Below are positions 23,706-34,921 of a DNA stretch of 64,000 nt, piece by piece; positions within the stretch are counted from its first letter, which is position 1; the number at the start of each line of letters is the position of its first letter. The DNA lies in NCBI GenBank assembly GCA_036426205.1, contig CM071579.1, positions 19,227,480 to 19,291,479 of the forward strand, written 5' to 3'. The stretch is from Ascaphus truei. Its lineage: Eukaryota > Chordata > Amphibia > Anura > Ascaphidae. A program made the translations under genes and the position numbers. Below the pieces are notes generated by a model. It was not told the origin of the DNA and made no database searches. It saw nothing but the letters and a program-made list of their open reading frames with translations.

Positions 23706-24309
23706 GGGGGCGCATTCATCAAGTGCAGGGGCCAGTCATCGCATCCGTTCCATCATTCGGTCTAGGACATTTGGTCATGGCCAAAGCGCTGCCAGCGGTC
23801 AGCAGCCAATACAAGTCACAACTGGCACGTTGCTGCATTTCGGACGCTCGGCACTCCTAGTCCCGTGGTTGCCCGGCGCTCCTAGTCCCGTGGCCGCCCA
23901 GCTCTCCTAGTCCCGTGGCCGCCCAGCTCTCCTAGTCCCGTGGCCGCCCAGCTCTCCTAGTCCCGTGGCTGCCCGGCGCTCCTAGTGCCGTGGCTGCCCC
24001 AGCGCTCCTAGTGCCGTGGCTGCCCGGCACTCCTATTGCTGTGGCCGCCCGACGCTCCTAGTGCCGTGGCCGCCCAGTGCTCCTAGTTCCGTGGCCACCA
24101 CAGAACTAGGTGCGCCAGGCGGCCGAAGTGCGGAGAATTATATAGCAGCAACCTGTCCGGCAGCGAGTTGTAGTGACGGTGGGCAACCGATGGCGCTTTG
24201 GTCATGGCCAAAGGTTCCATTCTCCCGTCATTAATCCTATTCAACTCAATGGGAGTGAACGCCAGAAGGGGTGCGATAAACCGTACCGACACTTGCTGAA
24301 TGCGCACCA
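23706..24309. mobile_element. Inverted-repeat element carrying a 25-bp tandem array
   Basis: The outer ends, gggcgcattcatcaagtg and cacttgctgaatgcgcacc, are near-complementary. Each side also has ggtcatggccaaag close to the array. A tandem array of about ten 25-bp units (ctcctagtcccgtggccgcc core) fills about 23848-24110. It is noncoding and probably a MITE whose interior expanded as a minisatellite. Confidence 0.7.
23848..24110. repeat. 25-bp minisatellite, about 10 copies
   Basis: Units of 25 bp built on cctagtcccgtggccgcc, with two identical adjacent units near 23900-23950 and more diverged ones (tagtgccgtggctgcc) to the right, indicating local homogenisation. Confidence 0.9.
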
Positions 24310-24758
24310 TTGTCCTTTGGTGGAACGAATATCATTATAAAGCTATTTGTTATGATACAGTATGTTACAGAATCCGTGTGTGTTGCTTGGTGCCAGCCGG
24401 GCAGTTATGGGCATCTTAACAGTGGGAACGATAAATAATTTTCTTGTTAGCTTTTTGCCAGCGCATAGTGTGTAAATGTGCAGCGGGCAAGGACAATTGT
24501 AACTCAGGAGGAAGATTTACAGCAGTGTTTAGGAATGAAAGGCCTTGTGGCCCTGCTCATACTGGAAGACACTTTGTAAATGAAATACATTGTTTTCTCA
24601 GAGAATAGCCATGGAATGTGTCACATTAATATTATGACAGGATATATTATGTGTCAGGGAAAAAATGTCTCTGCCTTGTGAAAATGCATGTGCTCAACTG
24701 CATTAACAATGAGGGTTATTATCCTTCTAGTCACCAAAACCCAAACTCTCTCGCAAAA
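24310..24758. other. Intron, nothing recognised
   Basis: AT-rich unassigned sequence up to the Helitron insertion site (A at 24758). Confidence 0.4.
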
Positions 24759-24959
24759 TCTTATACTATATTAGTGAAAGCACTGTATGTTTGGCTGGCT
24801 GGATGTCCGGTGTCCCTAGCGGCAATCTGATTGGTCGCTTGGGCCGCCCGCCCCCGCACACCTCTCATTGGGCTCACACACTCACACCACCCCCTTGGCC
24901 CACCCCCTTGGCCCGTCCCCCACACCTCTCATTGGCCTGAGGCGGAGTGACGGGCCAAA

Positions 24960-25078
24960 GGTCCAAAAAAATAAAATAAAAACAAACACACACACAAACA
25001 CCACCACACCACACACACACACACACACACACACACAACCACAGACACACACACCACACACACACAACACACACGGGG
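24960..25078. repeat. CA-rich microsatellite inside the Helitron
   Basis: Interrupted CACACA and ACCACC runs ending in a short G run at about 25075-25082. Confidence 0.9.
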
Positions 25079-25309
25079 GGGGTGTTACAATACATAGCGG
25101 GGCTCACAGGTTATCAGCACGATCTCCCGCTCTCTTTCCGCACCGGGTCCCACGTAGTTCTCCGCCTCTCCCTGTTTTTCCCGCTGCTTTCCACTCCCCC
25201 CCCTCCACTGGAGTCTGCCGGACGGATGAGGGAGCTTGCCGGACGGGGTTGAGTGCCTTCCGTACGGTGTTAGTATCTGCCCGGAACTGTGTGAGTAGCG
25301 GCCTTCACG

Positions 25310-28300
25310 TCCCTCCCGCCTTCACCTCCCCCCTTCACACCTCCCCCCACTCACTTCCCTCCTCCACCCCCCCGCCGCGCCTATCAGCTGGGGGCGGAGT
25401 GATCCACTCCCCCCACTCACTTCCCCTCACGCCCCCCCGCGCGCCGCTACACTCAGCGGGGAGCGGGTGGCTCCACCCTCCCCTCCTCACTTAACCCCTC
25501 ACCCCCCCGGCGCCGCTACAGCCTCAGCGGGGGAGCGGAGTGATCACCTCCCTCCCTCACTTCCCCTCCACCCCCCACTCACCCCCCCCCCCCACGGCTC
25601 CGCCGCAACAGTCACGTGCGGAGCGGCCATCAGAACACTACCCAATCCCACCTCTCAGCACGTGTTAGCTGCCGGACGGGTGAGTGAGCGGCCTTCACCT
25701 CGCCTCACCCACCCACCTCACTACCTGTCCCTCCCTTCACATCCCCCCCTTCCCATCCCCTCCACCCCCCTCCACCTCCCCTCACCCACCCCTCACCCAC
25801 CCCTCACTACACTTCCCCTCCCTTCCACATCCCCTCCACTTCCCTCCCCTCCACCCCCCCCTTCACCTCCCCTCCACCCCCCCCTTCACCTCGCCCCACC
25901 TCACCCCACCCACCCCCCTTCACCTCCCCTCCACCCCCCCCCTTCACCTCCCTCCCTTCACCGCCCTCCCTTCACCCCCCTCCACCCCCCCCCCTTCACC
26001 TCCCCTCCACCCCCCCCCAAAATTCCACCTCCCCTCCCAACCCCCCCCTCCCCTCCCCCCGCCTCCCCTTCCCCGACCCCCCCCACCCCCTTCACCGCTC
26101 CCCTTCAGTCACCCCCTTCACCCTGTCCCGTTCACTCCCCCTTACAACCTCCCCACCACCTTCCCCCCCTTGGGTCCCACCTGTCCCCACCACCTCCCCC
26201 CCCTTTCCACCAGCAACCGCCCCCTCCTTCCCCACCTTCCCACCACCCTCCCACCCCCTTCCCACCTCCCCTTCCCACCACCTCTCCCCCTTCCCCCTTT
26301 ACCCCACCACCTTCCCCCCTCTTTCCCCACACTCCCCCCCCCCTCTTCCCCCCGACTCTCCCCTCCTCCATCTCCCCCCCTTCCCCCTCCTCCATTCCCC
26401 CTTCCCCTCCTCCCTCCTCCATCTCCCCCCCTTTCCCCCTCGCCCTCTCCTCTACTCCCCCCTTCCTTCCCCCTCCTCCACAATAACCCCCCCCTTCCCC
26501 TCCTCCCCCTCCCCCCTCTTCCCCTCCTCCACCTCCCCCCTTCCCCTCCTCCACCTCCCCCCACCCCTTACCCTCCTCACCTCCCCCCTTACCCTCCTCA
26601 CCTCACCTCCCCCCTTACACTCCTTCACTTCCCCCCCCTCCCACCTCCCCATTTCCCTCCCACCCCCTCCCCTCTTCCCCCCTTCCGTCCACCCCCTTCT
26701 CCCTCTCCTCCACCCCCTCTTCCCCCTCCACCCCAACCCCTCTTTCCCCCCTGCACCCCGCTTTCCCCCCCTTTCTTTCCCCCCTCCCCCCTTATACAAC
26801 CTCCTGCACCCCCCACCTTTCCCCCCCTGTTTTTTTTTCCCCTCCGCCCCCACCTTTATTACCACCCCACCTTTTTTAAACCACCCCCTATTCCCCCTAA
26901 TAACACAAATTGTCATTCACACCCCTCCCTGCCCCCCTTCCCCCCACCCCTTCCCCCCCCTTCCTCACCACCTCGCCGGTCCCCCCCCTTCCCCCACCAA
27001 ACCTCACCCCCCCCTTCGGCGGCCCCCCCGGAACTTACCCACCCCTCCCAACCCACCTCACCCCCTTCCCACCACTTTCCCCCCTTCCCACCACCTCCCC
27101 CCTCTTCCCACCACTCCCCTCCTCCCCTCTCCCCCCTTCCCCTCCTCCATCTCCCCCCTTCCCCTCCTCCATCTCCCCCCTTCCCCTCCTCCATCTCCCC
27201 CACTTCCCCACACATAACACCTCCCCCCCCTTCCCCTCCTCCACCCTCCCCCCCTTCCCCCCTCTTCCCCTCCTCCACCTCCCCCCTTCCCCTCCTCCAC
27301 CCTCCCCCCTTACCCTCCTCACCTCCCCCCTTACCCTCCTCACTTCCCCTCCTCCACCTCCCCTTTTCGCCCTCATCCCTCCCCCCTCTCCCCTCTTCCC
27401 CCCCTCCACCCCCTTTTCCCTCCCCCCTCCCCCCCCTCTTCTCCCTCCCCCCCTCCCACCCCCCCCCTCCCCCCTCCCCGCCAAACAACACCCGTCTTTC
27501 CCCCCTCCACCCCCACAACAACAAATTAAAAACCCCCTCCCCCCCCTCTTTCCTTCCCCCCTTCCCCCCTTCGCTTTCCCGACCCCTTTTTTTGTTTTAT
27601 TTCCCTCTCCCCCACCTTTCCCATTTCCCCCCTTTTCCCCTCCCCATCACCATATAATCCCTACCCCCCCTGTCCCCCTTCACCCCTCCCCCCCCCCTGT
27701 CACCCTTACCTCCCCGTCCCTTCACCCTTTTCCCACACCCCCCCCCCCCCACCACTTCCCCCCACCCCCTCACGCCTGTTCACTTCCCTGCCCCCCCCTC
27801 CCCCCCCCCCCCCCCGCCCACCCTCCTTACCCCCCCCATCCCCCGACTCCCGAACCCAATCCGACCCCACCAGCTACGGCAGACCCCGCAGCCCACCGAC
27901 CACCCCACCCCCCCCCGCCTTTCAGGTCCCTCACCACTTTCACCCCGAGACCCTGTCCGAGAAACCAAGCACCCCCTTCCCCCCCCCCACCCCCCCCTAC
28001 CTCAGCCCCCCTCCCGACCCCCTCCTCCCCCCCCCTCCCCTTCTGGTGCCCACTCTTCCCTCTATCCTCTTCCTCCCCGTTTCCCCTTCCCTATCCCTCT
28101 CCCTTCACCTCCTGTCACCACCACCCCTTCTCTAGATCCCCGTCACACCGCCCCCACTACCCTTCACCTCCGTACATCCCCCCCCCCTCCGTGTCACCTC
28201 CGGCAACCCCCTCCACCTCACGTCACCCCCCCTTCAACACGCATCCCCCCTGTCACCTCCCCAACCCCCCGGTCAACGCCCCCTACGACCGCCAGCACCT

Positions 28301-28440
28301 ATCCACGCACATCCACCAATCACAATTCCGACCCAACCACCATCCGAACCCCCCTGAACCGCCCCCTCACACCCCCACCACCCCCCACACCCAGTCACGA
28401 CCGTCACTCCCCTATTACAAACAGTCTTTCCACCCCGCAC
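25310..28440. repeat. About 3 kb polypyrimidine (C-rich) low-complexity tract
   Basis: The plus strand is almost wholly C and T, with scattered A and very few G, most strictly between about 25700 and 27880. Local units are visible, for example a 22-bp unit built on ttcccctcctccatct repeated three times at about 27138-27205. The minus strand therefore carries dense runs of three or more G. Open frames on both strands read as Pro/Ser or Gly/Glu/Arg repeats and should not be annotated as proteins. Confidence 0.95.
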
Positions 28441-29111
28441 TGTCGTGACTTTACCCGCCCCCGCTCACACCCACCTGCGCCACAACAAGCAGCCGACACG
28501 ACTACTCACCTCAACATACACCCCCCATCTCGAGCACACACCCACCCTCAACCTCTCACCCACCCCACACACTCTACACACAACCTTTGACCGTCAATCC
28601 TGCCCGTAACCAACAATATTCAACTATAACCAGTCTCCACTCCGCACATCTCCACCACACCCGCTCTGCCTCACACCCTAGCCCCGCGACCCACAGCCAG
28701 CACCTCACTACCCACGTGCCACCCGTATGAACAACCCCACCCGCCGCCTCACACACAGCTCACACCCAGCAGGACACACGCTCACATTTGTACATCACTT
28801 ATCTTCACCAAAATATACTTGTACTGTGGTGTTGTACAATAAACCATTTTTAAACAACATCGTATGCATTCTTCTTCCATATTCTTTTCAATCTATTATC
28901 CAAACTGTACAAAAAACAGTCACCTATTGTTCCACCATTTAGAAATAATACTACCTATTACGCATTTCAATCCCGGGCAAACGCCGGGTCCTCCTCAGCT
29001 AGTTATGCAAATAAAAGATTATACCAACACAATGCCTGTCACATTCAATTCCACCTTTTTACCCAAACATTAATTAATACTGTTTTAACAACAGTACAAC
29101 CAGTCTCTTAG

Positions 29112-29522
29112 CCTCGGCCAGGCCCTCCCTGCTTGCTCGCTAGGCGCGTGAGGATCGGGAATGCGGGTTTTCTTTCGGTTCTTTGTCCTTGGCCTGCGGT
29201 TGCTTATCCGCATTGCGACTTCATGGGCGGGGGCCCTTGGCGGGCACGCACTCTGCGGGGGCGGGCCAGTGACGTCACGGCTGGTTCGCCCTCATTGGGG
29301 CGAAACCTGAGTCCACGTGACCGTCCTGGTCGTGCCGGCAACGGGGGAATTTTTAATACATTCCCTAAGACTGCGCTTCTGCCGCGCTTGAGGAAGCGCA
29401 GGTTGAGCCCACTACTAAAGCCGCTCTAATTGCGGCTGTAGGGGCTGCAGATGCTGAGACGGGGAAGCCCACGATGTCATCACGTTCCCCCAGCAAGCAG
29501 GGAACTAGTGGGCCGAGGCCTT
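29112..29522. mobile_element. GC-rich MITE, CCTCGGCC termini
   Basis: The left end, TTAGCCTCGGCCAGGCCCTC, is mirrored by gggccgaggcctta at the right, with a second paired segment ccctgcttgctcgc / agcaagcaggg. The same left terminus occurs in the nested element at 37966-38165. Noncoding, CpG-rich. Confidence 0.7.
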
Positions 29523-29584
29523 AGAAACATTTGAGGTCTATGTATCAACATAGTGCAGTTTAATTTAAAAGGTGGTGACTAGGG

Positions 29585-29830
29585 ATCCTTGGATTCCCCG
29601 GCACCCTAAAGGGTTTCCCAGCATTTCAGGTCATTTTGAAAATGTAACAAATACAGAAGATTTTACAATGCATCTGAGTCTCAGACGCGCTATTAGAGAG
29701 GGTTGGGGTTCCTTACAATGCATCTGATCTCACACACGCTATTAGAGAGGGTTGGGGTTCCTTACAATGCATCTGATCTCACACACGCTAATAGAGAGGG
29801 CTGGGGTTTCTCAGAATTTAAAAATATAAT
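29585..29830 (-). mobile_element. Dispersed repeat with 49-bp tandem units, about 3 copies
   Basis: Units ttacaatgcatctgatctca then gctattagagagggttgggg repeat about three times. They are the reverse complement of the seven-copy array at 49999-50345, and flanking sequences on both sides also match in reverse, so both loci are copies of one element with different array lengths. Confidence 0.8.
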
Positions 29831-30403
29831 TATAGGGTTCCCCAACAACAACAACAACAACAGGTTGGAAACCACAGAGAATGGTGTGCTTAGATGCATT
29901 GCTCCGGGTTATTTTTGGGCAGAGCTGAGGTATAAGACCAGTTTCTTACATCTGATGCAGTATATTAGACTTTAGATGTGGTATATTTTGGGGGGCAAAT
30001 AAAAGGGGAAAAGAATGGCGTATAGAATGTGATACCATCTCATAATGCGTGCACCATATATACACCTCCCCAACTCTTCCTACTGGACTCACAAGCTAGG
30101 CACATGGAGCCACATTGGAGCAGGATACTTGGATACATACTGTAGGTGCAGGACGTGGTAAAACGGCGCAGGTAAGCGCCACCATTCTCAGCAATGGGAA
30201 AACCAGTGCTATTATTGGTTTTCCCACGGTCACTTTGTATTGCTGCATGTTTATTTTTCGGAAGGGTTGTAGAAATGGAATGCCACTATAACTCGTTCCT
30301 GATGAACACACAGCGTATGGCAGGTATCCCCCCGCAGGGTTAGAAAATGCATTAGCAAAGCGAGTTTCACGGTGTCATTAAATTATGGATGTTCTTATTT
30401 CAG
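29831..30403. other. Intron immediately upstream of SPON1 exon
   Basis: Contains a short AAC microsatellite (about 29845-29861), otherwise unassigned. It ends in the polypyrimidine tract and AG acceptor for the exon at 30404. Confidence 0.6.
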
Positions 30404-30537
30404 ATAATAGATGAAGAAGACACTCAGTTTATGAGCAACTGCCATGTAGCTGTAACCGAGAGCACCCCGAGGCGACGGACGCGGATTCAGGTTTTCTGGA
30501 CAGCGCCTCCTGCTGGAATGGGGTGTGTCATACTCAA
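30404..30537 (+). CDS. SPON1: SPON1 (F-spondin) internal exon, reeler domain part
   Basis: This 134-bp exon encodes 44 codons plus two bases. It begins IIDEEDTQFMSNC and continues through TPRRRTRIQVFW to GCVIL, closely matching about residues 116-160 of vertebrate F-spondin, a secreted matrix protein with a reeler domain, a spondin domain and thrombospondin type 1 repeats that guides axons and binds matrix. The acceptor is a pyrimidine stretch ending ttatttcag, and the donor is GTAAGT immediately after base 30537. The exon starts in phase 0 and ends two bases into a lysine codon, which the first base of the next exon (48435) completes. The cysteine in SNC and the TPRRRTR segment are conserved reeler-domain features. 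The signal peptide and first reeler half must lie upstream of the window. Orthology is recognised from memory of the family, without an alignment. Confidence 0.95.
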
Positions 30538-30589
30538 GTAAGTAGAGAGTCAACATAGCAATATAATATTTTCCTGATATGTACCGAAT

Positions 30590-30760
30590 GTCTTTATGTA
30601 TATAGCGTCATTACTGTACATAGCGCTTCACAGCAGTAATAAACGTGACAATCATAAGTAACAAAACACAAATAACAGATAATGGGAAGAACCGCTTCAG
30701 ACATAAAAGTAACATTTAGGAAAAGGAGTCCCTGTCCCGAAGAGCTTACAATCTAATTGC
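30590..30760 (+). repeat. Dispersed tatatagcgcc repeat
   Basis: Matches 17145-17345 in order and orientation, from gtatatagcgtcattactg through catagcgcttcacagcagta to gaagagcttacaatctaatt. It lies only about 50 bp past the SPON1 donor site. Confidence 0.75.
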
Positions 30761-30904
30761 AGTGCATTGAGCACTTCAACTCACTTTATTATTTGAACAA
30801 GCCGTTCACATTTGGAAAAATATTAAATCCAGATGATATTCTGTGGTAGAACGCAGCAGGCAGAAAGAAGTCTTTCAATATTTTGTTGACATACGGTAGG
30901 ATGT

Positions 30905-31132
30905 ACCTAGGGGGTTCTCAACTCCACTACTCAAGGGCAACCAACAGGTCAGGTTTTCAGGATATCTCTGCATCAGCACAGATGGCTCAATCAGTTCCAG
31001 CTTCAGCACAGGTGGCTCAATCAGTGTCTCAGTCTTGGACTGAGCCACCTGTACTAAAGCAGGAATATCCTTAAAACCTGACCTGTTGGGGGGGCGGAGG
31101 GGGGGGGGAGTCTTGAGGACTGGAGAACCCCT
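30905..31132. mobile_element. Foldback MITE (palindromic family)
   Basis: The left arm includes ggttctcaactcc and accaacaggtcaggttttca; the right arm includes gactgagccacctgt and ccttaaaacctgacctgttg, ending aggactggagaacccc. The right arm has a G-rich insertion at about 31088-31112. The loop contains partly duplicated arm sequence. Confidence 0.8.
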
Positions 31133-31740
31133 GACGTAACGCTTAGCTTCTACTATACACAGAGACACACTGATTGTCAAAGAAACACAAGCTGTTTTAT
31201 TAAGGCGCCCAAATGTGAACCTATTACCCAACTGCAAAGCTTGGAGAGAAGGCTTCTCACCATGTTTCCTTTCAGAAGCAGCTACTCCAGCTGTCACCAA
31301 CGCGGGCACATAATTAGCCGTTTTCCGCCTGCTGGGTTTAGTTTTATGGTATTAATTAGTCCCTCTCTTAATGGGATGGGTAGCCAAAAAAACAGACTTT
31401 GAAGAGCACGTGCTCACATCTCGAAGGAAAAAACTGCTGAAGGAAAGAAAGTAAAAGCTTGGCAGACGATAAACTATATGTACATATTGAAAGGATCATT
31501 AAGGGGTCGTGGCCAAGACTGAGCTGTACAGTCGCAGGTCAGCTCAGCTCCTCAACAACAGAGCCGAATCGGGCACAAAAACACACAGAATCGCCAAATA
31601 AAGTGTACTTCCTATTGGCCTAGAAGGTTTGGCGCCCAGTAAACACATAGCAACTAAACTGGGAGCTCTCCAAAGCTTAAAATAGCGCAGTTTGGCTCAG
31701 AACGACCCCCGGTTTGATTCTAAGAACAAACCAACACAAC
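31133..31740. other. Intron, nothing recognised
   Basis: Unassigned intron sequence. Confidence 0.4.
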
Positions 31741-32345
31741 GATTAAGGGTGGAGAGGGCGTGGGGAAGGGGCTTCATTAATCATTCTTTAACCACACTTT
31801 TATTTTGATGGGGGGGGGTCCCCAGAGCTGAACTGCTCGTGTAATTCCCTAGACCCTGATCCCTGGGATACTTCGCTGTGACGGTACCAGCTTTTCAGTC
31901 CTATCCACGGGAAACGACATTTCGGTTTAAATCCTCCTGGATCACCCAGGCCCAATAGGAAGCCGCGACCTCACCCGTTGCTTCCTATTTAGGGTTGCCA
32001 GGTGGCTTCTCCAAAAATACTGGACTCAATGGTGAAAGGTGCGTCAGGTCACTTTGTCCAGGGAGGAAAATACCGAGGGACACACATGTCCAGTATTACA
32101 GTACCTCTCATTTTCTACTGGAGAGAGTATCCAAATACAGGACAGTCCAGTTCAATACCGGACACCTGGCGACCCTATTCCTATTGTCCCGCATGACACT
32201 GAGGATTTAAAACTCGGGAAGTGACGCCGATACCTTTACCGGTAAGAATCTCGGAAACCGGGGCTTAAAATAACACGGTTCGAGGGGGGGGGGGGGGGGG
32301 TCTCCTGGTTCCCATCCAGTCAAAGAAAAAAGGGGGCGTTGGGAA
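31741..32345. mobile_element. Foldback repeat split by a hAT-like MITE
   Basis: The outer repeat has ggggggggtccccagagctg near 31809 and diverged matching sequence after 32186, and shares cccaataggaagccg-type motifs with 44030-44335 and 48765-49045. It is interrupted at 31990 by the element described next. A G run lies at about 32285-32300. Confidence 0.5.
31990..32177. mobile_element. hAT-like MITE with perfect 8-bp target duplication
   Basis: Termini TAGGGTTGCCAGGTGG and CCTGGCGACCCTA lie between identical octamers ttcctatt (31982-31989 and 32178-32185). An 8-bp duplication is the hAT signature. The 188-bp interior is noncoding and contains the paired motif ggactcaat / ggacagtcc. Confidence 0.9.
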
Positions 32346-33204
32346 GAGGGGATTGCTCCTTTATCTAGATTTTACTTGAAACGGCGCGTTCTGCTGTTAG
32401 ATCTGGCCACTTGTTTCCTGTTGGTAGGCGGAATTAATGGTTTGTATTTATATATATGCACGCAATAAAAGAAGAGAAAATTCACCATTATTTCCTAGTT
32501 GCCATTAGCAAATGAAAACCATTGTTAAATGTACAAGTATGACAGCTGTAGTGCATTTACAATTCTACAGCAGCTGCCATCCGCACTCTGGCTTATTTCA
32601 CAAACAGATGTTTAATTCGACTTCACTGATACCGTCACATATTCAGAGACGAGAAAGAAGAGAAAGAAACATTCAGAATATTCATGATTACACTCCTCTT
32701 AAAAACATAAATCAAAGTGACAAATGACAACATCAAAAGTGCTTTGTTGTATTTTTTGGCTCATAAAAACAGGCTATCTTCCCCTCTTGGATGGGGATTT
32801 ACATGTCCCCCCCGATGGTCGGTTCTAAGACAAAAAAAACCAAACACCCACAAGAGATTCAGGTTCAGAGCTACAGAATCCCCTACAATGCACACAGAGA
32901 GCAAGCGCCCTCATTACGTGCCGACAAAATGATTATTCTGGGTTTCAAAATGAAATTCCTGTTGTGGAATAATGACAGACTGAATAGAAGAGGCCGTCAC
33001 ACCCTGTAATTATACTGAATGTAATGTAATCAGAAGAACCTTGTTTAATGAAGGAGACTCTTAGCGTAGGTGTGAATGATCATCCTCTCTCCGTGCCATC
33101 TCCTCGGGAAGATGCCAACTCCATCATCAAAAAACTCAACCGTTGTAAACATGTCCCTTCAAGGCCCATTCAAGGATCAAGGGTCTCAATGCCAAGAAGG
33201 CGCC
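32346..33204. other. Intron, nothing recognised
   Basis: AT-rich unassigned intron sequence. Confidence 0.4.
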
Positions 33205-33455
33205 ATATGCGGCAGGAGTGCTCAATTCCAGTCCTCAAGGCCCACCCTCTCCCCCCAACAGGTCAGGTTTTCAGGATATCCCTGCTTCAGCACAGGTGGC
33301 TCAATCAGAGGCTCAGTCGAAGGTCAAGTCTCTGATTGAGCCACCTGTGCTAAACCAGAGACTGACAGCCACCTACGCTGATGCAGGGATATCCTGAAAA
33401 CCTGACCTGTTGGTTTGCTTGAGGACTGGAGTTGAGCACCCCTGAAATAAGGTAA
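33205..33455. mobile_element. Foldback MITE (palindromic family), well preserved
   Basis: The left arm reads gtgctcaattccagtcctca and caacaggtcaggttttcagg; the right arm ends gatatcctgaaaacctgacc and gaggactggagttgagcacc. The arms are about 80-90 bp and the loop repeats gattgagccacctgtgct motifs. Confidence 0.85.
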
Positions 33456-33729
33456 AACCCCCTTTGGAAATATGGACCTGTCATTTTAATAGGACCGGAA
33501 GTTGCCTTCCAGCAGAGAGGATGTTATGTACATTATCGTGGATCCACAAAGCGTTTGAGATTCATTAGCCAGCTGCAGTAAAACAACACAGACGCACACG
33601 TAACTCAACTCACTCCTCTGATAAACTAGCTATACGTTCATGCGGATATTCGATACCATTATGGTATTTGATTCGTGTAACTCTTCCGCTAACTCCAAGT
33701 AATAGTCACTTCCGCAGATCACCTAATGC

Positions 33730-34128
33730 AGGGGGTTTTCTACCTTTTTCCTCTCCAGGCGTCCCTAATCACAGTGCTCCCCTACACCCCTACAACAGGA
33801 CGGGGTCACAGAAAACACGGGACAGAGAGGCAGAGTTACAGGAGACAGACAGTCAGAGTGGTCAGAGGGGCAGGGAGTCACAGGAGACAGGGGGGGGCAG
33901 AGAGTCACAGGAGACAGAGAGGGCAGGGAGTCACAGGGGGCAGGGAGTCACAGGAAACACACACACACAGGACCGAGACACACAGACACAGACACACACA
34001 CACAGGACTGAGACACACAACCTCACATCTTTCTGGGCCCATGCTGCGGAAATATCGCGGGAAAGCAGAGCTGAAGTTAACAGCTGAAGTTCAGCTCCAG
34101 GGACCCCCAACTTCAATCCCAGAAATAA
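33730..34128. mobile_element. Repeat with internal gtcacaggagacag and CA arrays
   Basis: Shares the ordered blocks caacaggac, cacagaaaacac, cagagagg and agtcacaggagacag with the reverse complement of 41530-41750. It contains a roughly 20-bp degenerate tandem repeat and a CA microsatellite (about 33955-34010). Confidence 0.65.
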
Positions 34129-34142
34129 ATAAATAATATATA

Positions 34143-34917
34143 TGTAACGGGTATTCCCCCACCCAATCGCAAATAGGGTCTCCTAGGGGAAATACTACTC
34201 TGGTTACAAGGCATAATAGTGTGGCGCACCTGCTGGCTTACAGGACTCCTGAGTCTCCCGCTTGATGGTATTATGGGGAAGGTCAGGACAGGCTTCTGGG
34301 GACATACCCAGTACGTACTCACGGTGACAGTGCCTCCATCTATTGCAGGCCCCAGGATATGGGGTGGAATCCCTGGAATAGAACGTCCCCCTCAGGGATG
34401 AGAGATTCCAGTCTCACAACCGCTTCTTTATAAATCAGGAACACTTTATTGCACCAACAGCATTCACTGGAACAGCATACACAGCAGTACAGGAACACAG
34501 TAACACAGCAGTACTTCTCAGAATGACCCTGGCCTTTCACTCCCAGTCAGGGCCCTGGAAGCAGGCCTAGCTCTTCCACTACCCCCTATCAGAGTAGTGG
34601 GAACAGTCTACCAGCCTCTCCCAGGGGGAGGGCCTCAAGTCTGCCAGGTCCCTGACAGCTCGGTTAGGTAAGACTCAGCTCCTCTCAGGGTAGGAGCAAC
34701 TGACTGAATACAGGAAATGCAGATCATTAAGACAGATACAACAAGAGCCCGCCCCTGTCCCTTATTGGACACAGGCCTGACTGCACTGCTTTCTCTGCCT
34801 CACTGATCTGCAGTGAGTGGGAAGAACCCATCTTAGCTCCTGGTAAACCTGCCCTTACCAGGGATTATTGCACAGAAGGAGGACAGAATAATAGCCCAAA
34901 CCTACCAGGGCTATACA
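34143..34917 (-). mobile_element. Solo LTR with 4-bp target duplication
   Basis: Begins TGTAACGGGTATTC and ends CAGGGCTATACA on the plus strand, with TATA on each side (34139-34142 and 34918-34921). The tttatt at 34445-34450 is AATAAA on the minus strand, giving minus orientation. The 775-bp body is noncoding. No internal retroelement region adjoins it, consistent with LTR-LTR recombination. A diverged relative is at 420-1190. Confidence 0.85.
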
Positions 34918-34921
34918 TATA

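Larger units (their letters stand above)
24759..29002 (+). mobile_element. Non-autonomous Helitron with pyrimidine-expanded interior
   Basis: The 5' end is TCTTATACTATATTAG, preceded by host A (24758). The 3' end has a stem-loop CCCGG-N7-CCGGG (28972-28988) shortly before the terminal CTAG (28999-29002), followed by host T (29003). 5'-TC, a 3' hairpin plus CTRR, and insertion between A and T without duplication are the defining Helitron features. The sub-terminal gcatttcaatcccgggcaaa is also typical. No Rep nuclease or helicase motifs occur, so it is non-autonomous. The interior includes a CA-rich stretch (24960-25078) and about 3 kb of pyrimidine-rich sequence. The long proline/serine-rich frames (for example 25684-27657) are by-products of CT-rich DNA. 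Confidence 0.85.

Noticed and set aside
25684..27657. 657-codon proline-rich frame
   Set aside because: It lies in C/T-only low-complexity DNA where stops cannot occur on that strand. No start context, domain or splice evidence.
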